A DNA stretch of 64,000 bases from Prochilodus magdalenae (lineage: Eukaryota > Chordata > Actinopteri > Characiformes > Prochilodontidae), in contig JAMWET010000947.1 of the NCBI GenBank assembly GCA_024036415.1, forward strand, positions 1 through 64,000, written 5' to 3'. Numbering within the stretch: position 1 is the stretch's first letter; every line of letters begins with the position of its first letter. This document shows positions 11,502-23,197 of this stretch, in pieces. The notes under the pieces were generated by a model. The model searched no databases, was not told the DNA's origin, and saw nothing but the letters and a program-made list of their open reading frames with translations. The position numbers and the translations under genes are program-made.

Positions 11502-13106
11502 CAGTGGGGAAAATAAGTATTTAGTCAGTCACCAATTGTGCAAGTTGTCCCACTTAAAAAGATGAGAAAGGCCTGTAATTGACATCATAGGTAGACCTCA
11601 ACTATGAGAGACAAAATGTGGAAAAAAATTGAGAAAGTGATTTTGTCTGATTTTTAAAGAATTTATTTGCAAATAATGGTGGAAAATAAGTATTTGGTCA
11701 ATAACAAACAAGCAAGATTTCTGGCTGTCACAGACCTGTAACTTCTTTTTTAAGAGGCTCCTCTTTCCCCCACTCATTACCTGTATTAATGGCACCTGTT
11801 TGAAGTCGTTAACAGTATAAAAGACACCTGCCTACAACCTCAAACACTCACACTCCAAACTCCACTATGGTGAAGACGAAAGAGCTGTCGGAGGACACCA
11901 GAAACCGAATTGTAGACCTGCACCAGGCTGGGAAGACTGAATCTGCAATAGGCAAGCAGCTTGATGTGAAGAAATCTACTGTGGGAGCAATAATCAGAAA
12001 ATGGGAAGACCTACAAGACCACTACTAATCTCCCTCGATCTGGGGCTCCACGCAAGATCTCAGCCCGTGGGGTCAAAATGATCACAAGAACGGTAAGGGA
12101 AAAATCCCAGAACCACAAGGGGGGATCTAGTGAATGACCTGCAGGAAGCTGGGACCAACGTTACAAAGGCTACCATCAGCAACACACTACGACGCCAGGG
12201 ACTCAGATCTTGCAGTGCCAGACGTGTCCCCCTGCTTAAGCCAGTCCATATCCAGGCACGTCTGAAGTTTGCTAGAGAGCATTTGGATGTTCCAGAAGAG
12301 TATTGGGAGAATGTCATATGGTCAGATGAAACCAAAGTAGAACTATTTGGTAAAAACACAACTCGTCGTGTTTGGAGGAAAGTGAATGCGGAGTTGCATC
12401 CAAAGAACACCATACCAACTGTGAAGCATGGGGGTGGCAACATCATGCTTTGGGGCTGTTTCTCTGCAAAGGGACCAGGACGACTGGTCCGTGTACATGA
12501 AAGAATGAATGGGGCCATGTATTGTGAGATTTTGGGTGCAAACCTCCTTCCATCAGCAAGGGCAATGAAGATGAAACGTGGCTGGGTCTTTCAGCATGAC
12601 AATGATCCCAAGCACACTGCCAGGGCAACAAAGGAGTGGCTTCGTAAGAAACATTTCAAAGTCCTGGAGTGGCCTAGCCAGTCTCCCGATCTCAACCCCA
12701 TCGAAAACCTTTGGAGGGAGTTGAAAGTCCGTGTTGCCCGCCGACAGCCCCAAAACATCACTGCTCTAGAGGAGATCTGCATGGAGGAATGGGCCAACAT
12801 ACCAGCAACAGTGTGTGCCAACCTTGTGAAGACTTACAGAAAACGTTTGACCTCTGTCATTGCCAACAAAGGATATACAACAAAGTATTGAGATGAACTT
12901 TTGTTATTGACCAAATACTTATTTTCCACCATTATTTGCAAATAAATTCTTTAAAAATCAGACAAAATGACTTTCTCAATTTTTTTCCACATTTTGTCTC
13001 TCATAGTTGAGGTCTACCTATGATGTCAATTACAGGCCTCTCTCATCTTTTTAAGTGGGACAACTTGCACAATTGGTGACTGACTAAATACTTATTTTCC
13101 CCACTG
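11502..13106 (+). mobile_element. Tc1/mariner element with long terminal inverted repeats, nearly complete
   Basis: The ends read CAGTGGGGAAAATAAGTA at the left and the inverse TACTTATTTTCCCCACTG at the right. They are flanked by TA dinucleotides (11500-11501 and 13107-13108), the Tc1 target duplication. The inverted repeats are about 200 bp long, with a repeated internal copy of the AATAAGTATTTGGTCAAT motif as in IR/DR-type elements. The total length of 1605 bp is normal for the superfamily. It lies in the 5' flank of gene A and separates the shared upstream block from exon 1. Confidence 0.93.
11867..12891 (+). pseudogene. Tc1-type DD34E transposase, frameshifted in the DNA-binding region
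   Basis: The start is the ATG at 11867, just inside the left inverted repeat. It opens a helix-turn-helix region (..KTESAIGKQLDVKKSTVG..) that frameshifts near 12000 after RKW. A second shift near 12105 restores the frame. From about 12130 to 12891 the catalytic domain is fully open. WSDETK holds the first Asp (residue 66 of that stretch), HDNDPKH the second Asp (157) and NPIENLW the Glu (192). The last two are separated by exactly 34 residues, so this is DD34E. The protein ends NKGYTTKY, as expected for the family. The catalytic core looks intact, but with two N-terminal frameshifts the copy probably cannot bind its own ends. It may be a sequencing indel away from activity, which cannot be decided here. 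Confidence 0.88.
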
Positions 13107-13720
13107 TATAATGTCCAGGCGAACCAGCATAGTTATCAGGGACAGCTTAGCAATGGTCTGGGTGCACTACATTTCGGAGCTAGTGTTGCTCGGAGGAACT
13201 GGTGCAGTGACATGGGAGGTAGTCAGGTTGTGAAGAGCATGCACTAGCTCATCTATTAGTCATTGGTCACTGTAATTGTTGCTTGTGAGAATCAAAGTGG
13301 GGTCCCATGAGCTGCAGTTGTCTTGCCATTCCTGCAGACCTGCTGGATCTTGATGAATAAGGTTGTTACAGAGCAGAAACAGGCAGTGTTAAGGGGGATC
13401 TATGAGCAGGGTGACTTTAATAACGCACAACTAAAAGATAGGACAAAAAGGTCAATGAAACAAGTTCAATAGTGGAAAAAAAAAATAACATAAGTCCTAA
13501 AACTAGCAAAGGAGTACAAAACAGAACATTGCTAATGAATGAATAACTTCAAACACTTCAGTATGCTTCAGTATAAGAAACCACATCTTTCACTTCTGTT
13601 AAAAATCACAAGATTGAAGCAGGGTGGGTACACTGGCCATGAGGTTAGATTTGTCATAACTTGTATGTGAGCAGACATATCCAGCATTTCCAGCAGCACA
13701 GGACTGATACGGCTACAGGG
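13107..13720 (+). promoter_or_regulatory. Putative promoter and 5' UTR region of IFITM gene A
   Basis: The region matches the D upstream region only in part (AGGGTGACTTTAATAAC.. near 13405; TAAGAAACCAC near 13575). The ISRE-like TTTCTGTTTCAC of copies B and D is not found. The closest string is TTTCACTTCTG near 13588, one mismatch from TTTCNNTTTC. Gene A may therefore respond differently to interferon from B and D. Promoter function is inferred from position only. Confidence 0.3.
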
Positions 13721-15032
13721 ATGCAAAACCGCCCGGAGAATTTCCTACTGCAGGGTGGCAAAGGCCCAGAAGATGAAACCATATTGGTTACCGTGGATGA
13801 ACATCCGAAAGATTACATAGTGTGGTCCATGGCCAGCATTGTCTTCGGAAACCCGTTCTGTCTGGGGCTATGGGCCTTTTATTTCTCAGTAAAGGTGAGT
13901 ACATCACATCAGAGATTCTCTGAGTGAACAATCAGCATGTGGAGATAATCAACAGAAGAACTGATCTATTTCCTTAAGTCTATATCTAGTTTGTTCATTA
14001 TGTACTGCTCACCTAATGTGCCTAGGCTGAAAAAATGGTTTCTCAGCAAGCCTAAATCCATTGAGTATATCTGAATTAGTCATTTTTGTTTGTCAAGATA
14101 ATAAAGTCAAGATTATTATGAGACTAATGATTAAGATTGAAACAGAAATGTATACGTACATGTATAGAGAAACCAGAGGGTAATCTGAAACTCAATCAAA
14201 TCTTGTTCCACCACATGGAAAAAGAAAGCAGTGGGAACCAGGAAATGTGTGCCCTGTTCGTTCTTTGATTCTGACAAGTTCATTAGGTATATTTAGTCAC
14301 ATTCACCTGCAAGTTTACTGTTTATCACCGGCAGTATAGGAGGAAGGGGGTGTTATATGGTAAATTAGTGTATCATCTAGAATCTTTAGTTCCTACATAC
14401 AAATATGACTTTGTTGGCTGTTGAAGTAAAATTAGCATTTCCCTGGTGAAGATTGGCAGTGGCAGTGATACCAGACATGCAGGCCAAAGCCCCATAAGCC
14501 CAACTGTAAATCAATATTGTGTAATTAGGAATCTTTGTTGAGTGGTTAACAGTGGCACCAAGTTAACTACAAAAAGCTGTGAATGAAAGGAAAACCTAAC
14601 CTCCAGCCAAATAAGCCTACCACCCACCTCATCCCTCTGACGCTATAACAGCCTCCACTCAATCTTTAGGGACATGGCTTTGTTAGCGGTGCGTTTGCTG
14701 AAACATTGATAGGAGGCCAGTCGTTATGATGTTACATTAGAGTTCCCGCTGCTGCCTAAAATAATCAGGCAACCCCGTTCTCCCTACAGTGAGGTAATTT
14801 AGAGATGTATCATAAACAATGTCTTAAACCTGTTTTTATGGTGTGTGTGTGTGTGTGTGTGCGTGTGTTTCAGTCCAGGGACCGGAAGATGTTGGGAGAT
14901 CTAGAGGGAGCAAGATCTTACGGATCTACAGCTCACCGTGTCAACAAAGGGGCCTTCGCTTTCATCACTATCTGTATAATAATAGTCATCATCCAAGTCA
15001 TTTCATGCCTATATTTCCTTTACAGATATTAA
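13721..15032 (+). CDS. IFITM1/3-like protein, copy A (two exons)
   Basis: The exons are 13721-13894 (58 codons, ending ..FYFSVK with donor AAG|GTGAGT) and 14874-15032 (52 codons plus stop, after acceptor TTTCAG). The intron is phase 0, and the protein is 110 residues. It is a CD225/IFITM family member: an N-terminal tail, an intramembrane helix (about 37-58, DYIVWSMASIVFGNPFCLGL), a conserved loop SRDRKMLGDLEGARSYGS, and TM2 rich in Ile/Val ending in FLYRY. IFITMs sit in the plasma or endosomal membrane and stiffen it against virus fusion. Copy A is the most divergent. The CC palmitoylation pair of mammalian NPCCLGF is FC here, and the third conserved Cys (STAKC in mammals) is replaced, reading STAHR. 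The start is chosen at a codon with G at -3. An in-frame upstream ATG at 13661 has a weaker context. No YxxΦ endocytic signal is seen. Confidence 0.88.
14841..14873 (+). promoter_or_regulatory. (GT)n tract at the exon-2 splice acceptor, gene A
   Basis: About 14 GT/GC dinucleotides run directly into TTTCAG|TCCAGG. The normal pyrimidine tract is largely replaced by alternating TG. The same arrangement occurs in B (24401-24441), C (28734-28773, ending TTTTAG), D (36990-37028) and F (53650-53671), with a different repeat length in each. Confidence 0.7.
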
Positions 15033-15339
15033 TTCTGTTAGCTTTGCTGAGCAAATTCATTTTTGTCAGCGTGAAAAGCCTTTTCTGTTTACCTGATGAA
15101 CATTACCCTCTCTGTAACAGGATGCTTTAGAGTTAACAAATACAAGAAGTGATCTTTCTCTTGTTACACTTGTAAGTAATTAAACAGAGATACAGATACT
15201 GACTGTGTCCATTACTGTCCAAGTCAAATAGTCAACTACAGAAATAAAATTGTACTGAAGGGGAACACTGATTTCTAAATTAGAAGACTTTGTAATTCTG
15301 GGCAAAATTCATCCCAGTGTCAGTCAAGTACATAGAGGA

Positions 15340-15610
15340 GAACTAGTTTGAACTAGTTTGGTGTTGATCTTGAGATGTGCTTTGGATCATTGTCTTGCTG
15401 GAAAATCCAAACAATGGCCTGGTTTAAGCTTCCTAGCTGAGCCAGTACGGTTCTGATTTTATACCTGGATGGAGTCTGTGATACCATGTGTCTGAAGAGG
15501 TTGTTCAGGGCCTTTGGAGAAAAAAGGTATTTGAAAGAGAGGACTGAGGGATTTCTGTGCACCATGATTACAAACACTACTTGCACTTGTTGTAGAACGT
15601 CTGAACTGCT
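15340..15610 (-). mobile_element. Short Tc1-like transposase relic
   Basis: On the minus strand the peptide IFQQDNDPKHISRS resembles the second catalytic Asp motif of Tc1 transposases (QQDNDPKHTS). The rest of the frame is not recognisable. The same relic occurs at about 190-490 and 29450-29620 in the related flank copies, so it predates the unit duplication. Confidence 0.45.
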
Positions 15611-16213
15611 GACTGTAAAGTAAGAAAGGGAAAATAGTTTTTATCCAAGAATTCTTAGAGATCCCAATAATCATGGCAGACAATGATTTGAGATATACAC
15701 TTTTATTTCATGATAACAAAAGTGTTTCTATCAATCACTGAATTTCAAATTGTTTTAAAGAATGAAAGGTCTATAGGATCAGCAATAAAGAATATTTTAC
15801 AGTCCTGTTTAGTTCATAGTTACCCAGAAAGAGTACCTGATTGGTGAGATTAAACAGCCTCAAGTTTGTGTTCATATGTGTTTTGCTATGCTGGAGAAGA
15901 AGAGCAATGTTACCCTAATGATTTGTAATAGTCTAGATAAATAGTTTATACAGATTTGTACATTAAAACACACAGCTTTACTTTACACCTCACATTACAT
16001 CACACATTATCCAAAATACTCAAAAACAACATCCAATAAATACACAAACAGGTTCTCAAACAAATTTAAAGTTCATTTAATCAATATATAATCCTCCCTA
16101 ATTTGCTTTCTCTGATTTTCTCTAGAAGGCACTGCTATTACTTAATCAGATTTGACTGTAACTGAAGGGGTCCCACAGGGTTAAGTCCTAGGACCACTGC
16201 TCTTTATCACATT

Positions 16214-16251
16214 CCCCCCCCCCCCCCCCCCCCCCCCCCCCTTTATATTCT
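16214..16251 (+). repeat. Homopolymer of 38 C
   Basis: An uninterrupted C run of 38 bases lies between TCACATT and TTTATATTC. The equivalent place in the 1-3775 copy (near 1310-1325) has no C run. It may be a real expansion or an assembly artefact. Confidence 0.9.
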
Positions 16252-16892
16252 TCTTTAAACAGATGATATGCCACTTTAAACTGGACTTTCATTACTATGC
16301 AGATGACATCCAGACACCCAAATCCTTCAAAGAGTTCCCTTAGACAGCTAAAATCTTGTTTATCTGAGATTGAACTCTGGATAAAACATAATTTCTAATG
16401 TTAAACAGAGTAAACTAATTTTTATTGTCTCTAAATCAACGAAACCAATTTAAAAATCTGTCTTTGAAATTCTTTCACTTGACAAAATGAATCCACCATT
16501 CCACATATACACACTTTCATTTTGCACTGTGCTCCACCTGTAGTTTACTCATGTGCTTCTAAGCACTGCAGAGAAACTGATATAGCAGGTGATGTAAGTG
16601 TGTGATGTGTTGATACATACAGATCAGACACAGCAGTGTGTAACCAGAGAATACTAGACTTGATTGTCTGATTGAAACTGTGCGGCACCCACAGGCCCCG
16701 TACAGTTACAGAGCTAAAGATCTATAAAACTGAAGAATGAAAAAAACCTTCACTTTCAGAAGTGGAATTTGTGAAGTTTGTATCTTCAGTGCCCAAACAT
16801 TTCTCTTTGGGAACTGTAGAAAGGTGCTCGGAAAAGTTCCTCTAATGAGACGCCATGCCAAAGAATGATCAGTTTGCTTGGCTCGACATATA

Positions 16893-18355
16893 CACTGCTT
16901 AAACACTTAAACAACACAATATAACTCCAAGTAAATCAAACTTCTGTGAAATCAAACTGTCCACTTAGAAAGCAACACTGACTGACAATCAATTTCACAT
17001 GCTGTTGTGCAAATGGAATAGACAACATGTGGAAATTATTGGCAATTAGCCAGACACACTCAATAAAGGAGTGGTTCTACAGGCGGGGACCACAGACCAC
17101 TTCTCAGTACCTATGCTTTCTGGCTGATGTTTTGGTCACTTTTGAATGTTGGTGGTGCTTTCACACTCGTGGTAGCATGAGACAGACTCTACAACCCACA
17201 CAAGTGGCTCAGGTAGTGCAGCTCATCCAGGATGGCACATCAATGTGAGCTGTGGCAAGAAGGTTTGCTGTGTCTGTCAGTGTAGTGTCCAGAGCCTGGA
17301 GGCACCACCAGGAGACAGGTCAGTACACCAGGAGACGTGGAGGAAGCCGTAGGAGGGCAACAACCCACCAGCAGGACCGCTACCTCCGCCTTTGTGCATA
17401 GAGGAACAGGAGGAGCACTGCCAGAGCCCTGCAAAATGACCTTCAGCAGGCCACAAATGTGCATGTGTCTGCACAATCGGTTAGAAACCGACTCCATGAG
17501 GATGATATGAGGGCCCGATGTCCACAGATGGGGGTTGTGCTCACAGCCCAACACCGTGCAGGACGCTTGGCATTTGCCAGAGAACACCAGGATTGGGAAA
17601 TTCACCACTGGCGCTCTGTGCTCTTCACAGATGAAAGCAGGCTCACACTGAGCACATGTGACAGACGTGACAGAGTCTGGAGACGCTGTGGAGAGCGATC
17701 TGCTGCCTGCAACCTCGTTCAGCATGAACGAGCATGAATGCCGCACAGCCCTCCATGTGCTCACCAGAGGTAGCCTGACTGCCATTAGGTACCGAGATGA
17801 GATCCTCAGATCCCATGTGAGACCACATGCTGGTGTGGCTGGCCCTGGGTTCCTCCTAATGCAGGACAATGATAGACCTCATGTGGCTGGAGTGTGTCAG
17901 CAGTTCCTGCAACATGAAGGCATTGAAGCTATGGACTGGCCCGTCCGTTCCCCAGACCTGAATTCGATTGAGCACATCTGGGACATCATGTCTCGCTCCA
18001 GCCATCAACGTCACGTTGAACCACAGACTGTCCAGGAGTTGGCGGATGCTTTAGTCCAGGTCTGGGAGGAGATCCCTCAGGAGACCATCCTCTACCTCAT
18101 ACAGGCATGTGGAGGCCACACACAGTACTGAGCCTCTTTTGACTTGTCGTAAGGACATTACATCAAAGTTGGATCAGCCTGTAGTGTGTGTGACTCCTCC
18201 ATTGTTAATAAATTTGATTTCCATTGATGATTTTTGTGTGATTTTGTTGTCGGCACATACAACTTTGTACAGAACAAAGTATTCAATAAGAATATTTCAT
18301 TCATTCAGATCTAGGATGTGTTATTTGAGTGTTCCCTTAATTTTTTTGAGCAGTG
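16893..18355 (+). mobile_element. Tc1/mariner element with disrupted DD34E transposase
   Basis: The left end CACTGC follows TA at 16891, and the right end GAGCAGTG is followed by TA at 18356. The left inverted repeat has lost bases relative to the right one, which continues TCAAAAAAATTAAGGGAACAC in inverse. Transposase pieces run from about 17459 to 18131 in two frames. LFTDESR (first Asp) lies in the first. QDNDRPHVAG (second Asp, residue 70 of the second piece) and IEHIWD (Glu, residue 105, spacing 34) lie in the second. Compared with what I know of this fish family, short internal deletions have removed a stretch before ALHVL and one before the C-terminal GGHTQY. It is inactive. Confidence 0.85.
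17459..18131 (+). pseudogene. Tc1 transposase, two-frame remnant
   Basis: The first piece (17459-17737) carries the end of the DNA-binding region and the first catalytic Asp in TDESRLTLSTCDRRDRVW. The second piece (17658-18131) overlaps in another frame and carries the second Asp and the Glu with DD34E spacing, ending GGHTQY. A deletion near 17725 joins the two frames. The opposite-strand open frame at 17240-17869 is a shadow of this coding sequence. Confidence 0.8.
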
Positions 18356-19030
18356 TATATGTGAGCAAACATTTTCTCTGATGACACTGAACAACAGCCG
18401 TGTGAGATCTAGGATAACTGAAAGTCACCTCTGTGATGTGCTTCGAATTTCTACAACATGTCTACCATCTGCAACAATTTTTCAATCCAGAGCACAACAT
18501 CACTGTTTCCATTAGAAAATAATAACTGGTGAGTGAAAATCTTAGTTTACACCAAAATAAAACTTAAATTTCTGAAACATAAAAGCTCAAAATAAAACTT
18601 AAAATCTACGTACTGCAAAGTAGTTATGTAAATAAAAAAGTCCATCTGCACCCCAAGGTTTTTCTTTTTTTATTAATTAGATCTTTGTTAATTTACATAG
18701 ATCAGAAATTATGAACATCTACCCCTGAACACCCCATGAGGTACAACAGACATAAATTTTGAAGATCATAAATTGCTCTTGACAAAAAGAAATATGCTCT
18801 TAAATTTGACTTGGTGCTGGAGCTTCCCCTTTTAACGGCTAGCTACATCAGCAGCTGACTTCAGCACAGAGCATAGTGGGAAAAACATAACACTAACTAT
18901 GCTTAACACAGACAAGCCGTTTGTACCCAATTAGCCCTCTCTGGTGTCATGTGACTTTTTAGTGTCACAAGGTCTCAGGTGTGAATGGGGAATAGGTGTG
19001 TTAAAGTTGGTGTTAGCGTTCTCACTCTCT
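18356..19030. other. No gene recognised
   Basis: This is AT-rich sequence between two Tc1 elements. It continues the flank interrupted by the element at 16893-18355. No domain, RNA gene or clear repeat is seen beyond a short CT run near 19020-19038. Confidence 0.4.
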
Positions 19031-19039
19031 CTCTCTCAT

Positions 19040-20025
19040 TCTGGTCACTGGAAGTTCAATATGGCACCTCATGGCAAAGAACTCTTCAAGGATCTGTAAA
19101 AAGAAATGTTGCTCTACATAAAAATGGCCCAGGGTATAAGAAGGACCAACACCCTGAAACTGCAACACGGTGGTCAAGACCATACACCGGTTTAACATGA
19201 GAGGTTTCACTCAGAACAGGCCTCGCCATGGTCCACCAAAGTGTTGAGTGAACATGTTCAGCATCATATCCAGAGGTTGGCTCAGACCATGCGCCACATG
19301 CGTCCCAGAAGGAAGCCGCTTCTAAAGATGATGCACGAGAAGGCCCACAAACAGTTTACTGAACACAGAGTAAGAACATGGATTACTGGAACCATGTCCT
19401 GTGGTCTGATGAATCCAGGATAAGCTTACATGGTTCAGATGGTGCCACGAGTGTGCGGTGGCAACCAGGTGAGGACAAGTGAGGTGGTGGGAGTGTCATG
19501 GCTTGTGGTTGCATGAGTGCTGTGGGAAGCTACAGTTCATTGAGTGAACCATGAATGCTGTAGTTTCTTTTCTTGCTTGCACAGAAAGGTAGAGTTAGGA
19601 GACTGAGGGCTGGAGATATTGGAGTAGTTTATATCACGGCGATCGCAGTTCTCTCACAGCTCCTGTCCAAAGACAGTCCAATCCAGTCTAAAGAATCTTG
19701 TCACTGGTTTTGTACACGGTTTCACCACCCTCTTAAGGTACAAAGAGGATGTGTCAACTGTTCTTCAAGTTGTGTTTGATCTGTCGTGTGCAGAATCCCG
19801 ATAACATTCTCCCAGGGACTCCATCCTGTCGAAAGTGCATCAAGTTCTGTTCTGGTAATGCAGCTGTTCCTCACATGGCAAACGTAAAGACTGATATCCA
19901 ACAATGTCAACATGTACTGAGACATACTGAAGCAGCGCATGATCCCCTCTCTTCGGAAACTGGGCCACAGGGCAATTTTCTAACACGATAACGATCCCAA
20001 ACGCGCCTCCAAGACGCCATATCTT
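19040..20025 (+). mobile_element. Second Tc1 transposase relic, itself interrupted
   Basis: Fragments in shifting frames match a classic fish Tc1 transposase. They are MAPHGKELFKDL at about 19062, then ALHKNGPGYKK, FNMRG..TQNRPRHG and RRKPLLKMMHEKAHKQF, then ELQFIE..TMNA near 19530-19560. After about 345 bp of unrelated sequence (roughly 19561-19905) it resumes with NMY.DILKQRMIPSLRKLGHRAI and HDNDPKRASKT near 19985-20015. The interruption suggests a later insertion inside the transposase. No intact frame survives. Confidence 0.75.
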
Positions 20026-20419
20026 CAGTGTTGTCCCATGAAAAGATGCACTTTGAGCTCATCACTTTATACTGGCGATGTGGCTGAAAGAAAACTGCAT
20101 CAGTGCTTACTGAGTGCCGGAATCGGGGTTCAGGAAAGCCGGGGGGAGAATTCCTGGTGAGCCGGTAGCGTTTTAGTCCGCTAACTGTGAGTTAATGCAT
20201 GAACTAACATACGTAAACACCAGGACCCCCCTACAGATATTACCCCCCGAGTTTACATCTGTAAAATAGGGGTTAGATCAGTGATACTGATACAGCCCTG
20301 GTGTGCTAACAGTCAGCAACATCAAGCAGTCCCAATATACCGAGGCCTGGTACAGGCTCATTGTCACGCAGGACCTCCAACTAAGGTTGCCACCCATCCC
20401 ATAAAATACAGAATCGTCC

Positions 20420-21500
20420 TTTATTTGGCAAATAAATGTTGCGTCCCATATTAAACCAATACTGGATGCTATTTGTTCTGTATTTCTGTAAATGTCTGTT
20501 ACACACGTCTGTCACACACTGTGACGTTTGCCAAGCAGACCAGGCATGGAGTCTGGTGAAAGTATGTTTTCATCATCCCCCTTAATCACCAAGACTCAAT
20601 ACATAGAGGTAATTGTGTCCAATTGTTAGCTGCTAGAAAATATATTTTGCTGCTAATGTTATTGTGGTAGGTTATACTGTGTTAGTGTACGGGCTCAGTG
20701 GTAGTTTAACCTTTTTTCTTGAAATGCTATTACCTGTTTGTTTGAGAGTATTGTCTGGTGAACAGGTCCGGCAGCAAAAGGAGTCTCACTCGGTACAATG
20801 GGAATTTATTTGGTTCCTAGGTGAAAATGAAACGAGCCATTTGAATTTGGCCATAAAACTACTACCGAACAGGTGTCTTCTTCTAATGTATTTGTATCTA
20901 ATTGATTTAACATGTTTAATGGTTAGTTTAATTCATTCATATAATTGTGATATTGGCCAATGTCGTTTTTTGTTTGTCCAAATGGTTTTGTAGTAATGGT
21001 GCTGGGCGCCTTGCTATAAATGTGCGTCTTGTCTAGTTATTCTCTCGTCTTTCTTTTTCAAATGTTGGTGAGCACCTAGGTTTGCCATGCTGTCCCTGGT
21101 ATGTTCTGCTGGGTAATCAGATCTCTGTATAGTTTGTATTCATGTACTAGTGGCAATAGCAGAGCTAATATAGACTGTGAGCTAAAGTTTAAAAAAAATC
21201 TGATAACTAAATTGAGTGCCCCTTTTTTTGGTTCTTGATTTTACTGATTTCTTCTGTCTTTTTCAATTTGATTTTTATTTATTTATTTATTTATTTCATT
21301 TTTCCAATTTTGCTCACTGGGAAGGTTATGGATTTTGCCATTTTTCCATGCGTATCAACTTAATAAAACCTACAGTGGCTTTCACTCTGTCCCTGTTTTT
21401 CTAATGGCCACACACACACTTCTTTTGAGAGATTACTACTGCTTTAGGCAGTTCTGTGGCACACACATGAACAATTACAATCTCTTTATCCATATCCTAT
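20420..21500. other. No gene recognised; AT-rich spacer with (TTTA)n
   Basis: This spacer lies between the 3' flank block of unit A and the start of the B unit. A short TTTA tandem occurs at 21276-21297. Open frames here have low complexity and no recognisable domain. Confidence 0.4.
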
Positions 21501-22953
21501 AAAAATCCATATGGTATAAACATAGCCAGCCAGCTTGCAAGCTTACAGCTATGCAAATAACCGCCATAATCCCCCATAAGCAAAACTATGAGATGCATAA
21601 TAACCTACTCAGTAGAAAAGGGGAAAAAACCAACCTTTGGTTACCTTTCCAGGCCTTTCTGGGTGTTCAGGTTTGTGTATTGTGGTTTGCCCTCAAGCTC
21701 TATCTAGTCTGTTCTTGTAGGACGCCTGTAAAAAGCAGTTGTAACGTCTTGGGTGATGAGGAGGAACTTGAATAATCTGCTTGTTCAGAGAGAAGAGTTA
21801 CCACTGCATAAATGGCTTTCACTACTGGTGTTAAAACAGGGCAGAGCTAAAAACCCATTACAACAGTCTGTACTCCCACTTATGGGGCTCACCCGTATAC
21901 CACTGTATCACAAGACCCCCCAGTGCCATTATCAGGAGAGTCTATGACTGAAAGCGAATGTGTCTCTGTGTGAAGGGCACTATTGTGTAATGTAAAGGTG
22001 GGCGGTGACTTCTCTGACTTACCCGCTAATGAGAAGTGAGAAGAACTCCATGTTATTTGTATGAGGAAGAACTTGTGACTTCCAATTTCAGGAAAATCAT
22101 TCCCATTCACTCCGATAGACGATTGAGATGTGTATAGATGTGTTTGGGCAGAGTCCTTCCTGCCTGTGCCTTTCGCATTCTTGTGTGGATCATTTGGCAT
22201 GGTCTGTTTCTGTGGGATCTGGGCCAGTGGTACATGGAAAGCAAGTGACCGCCTGAATGTTGACTGTGGAGTTCACAGCTCTAACTAGCTTGATAAATAA
22301 TATGTTGTGTTTTGATCAGACCACAAAAAGGATTGACAAGTCTGTTATTGAGATAGAGATAATCTATTAAGGAGCTTTGTAACTAGTAATCAGATTACAG
22401 GATATCAGCATGTGTCCTTATTACAAGTGTATCAGAAGCCAACCTTAACCAAGGTTAAATTAAACATTGTATCAGAAGACCATCAGGATCTTGCTGAACA
22501 CTTCCAGGGATTTGATGTGATAGATGCTCTTTTATCCCTTGTGCAATCATGTTTTTAAGTTGAGATCATCCTATTCACTCTCTATGGTTAACATGCGGAA
22601 TGCCAGTGCCTGGGCTGCAGTCAGTTTTCTCTTGGTCTCTGCACTGTCAGATCCTGACACTGGGTGATCAAATAAATAATAGTTCTAAAGCAAACAATAG
22701 AATAAGAAACAGAACTGCGCTGATGAACAAATGGCTGAATAGTTTCAGAAATGAAAACTGCTTTACAGTGAGCTGAGAACTGAAGGGCCTAAAGAAGGGA
22801 TCGTGATGAGACATGGATGGGTCTGGTTGTATTCGCAAAAGCTCCAGGGGACTTGGGGGGGAGGGGGGGCTTTGTGGGGCTTGAGGATGACTTTTCATGA
22901 CATTCTTTCCATTAAGCCAGATCAGCTACAGAACTGATTTATTCTCTGCTGGG

Positions 22954-23069
22954 TTTATAAGTGAACTCTGATAACTGCTAGGTTTCTGTTTCACTTTTAC
23001 AGTGCCAAGACCGGTACCTCTTGAACCTCTGTAGTCACCCAATAAGAAACCACTTCTTCTGTTTAAAAT
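22954..23069 (+). promoter_or_regulatory. Putative interferon-responsive promoter of gene B
   Basis: TTTCTGTTTCACTTTT at about 22983-22998 fits the ISRE core TTTCNNTTTC and lies about 200 bp upstream of the chosen ATG. TTTATAAG at 22954-22961 and TTTAAAATATG near 23059-23069 are candidate TATA-like sites. The second would put the ISRE in the usual upstream position. Function is inferred from family knowledge. Confidence 0.5.
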
Positions 23070-23197
23070 ATGTCACGAGGCCCGTCTCCTGATAGGAGTG
23101 TTGGCGCATGAGCGTGGATTTGTCATAACCTGCACTCCTGTACATGAGCAGACATATCCAGCATATCCAGCAGCACAGGACTGATACTGCTACAAAG

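Larger units (their letters stand above)
15165..20420 (+). repeat. IFITM-unit 3' flank block, reference copy
   Basis: This is the cleaner version of the block repeated at 1-3775 and, with large deletions, at 29280-30290. It includes two decayed Tc1 elements and a 38-base C run. No cellular gene is recognised inside it. Its position directly downstream of gene A defines it as the distal half of the duplicated IFITM unit. Confidence 0.7.

Noticed and set aside
14843..15130. Alternative exon-2 frame of gene A starting in the GT repeat
   Set aside because: Wrong frame relative to exon 1; the SRDRKMLGDL frame fits the family and the phase-0 junction.
17240..17869. 209-codon open frame on the minus strand
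   Set aside because: It is the antisense shadow of the Tc1 transposase at 17459-18131; no domain of its own.
21889..22200. 103-codon minus-strand open frame, repeated at 33838-34149
   Set aside because: It is conserved between the two places only because of the recent segmental duplication; no recognisable domain, and the related flank at 9820-10720 does not keep the frame.
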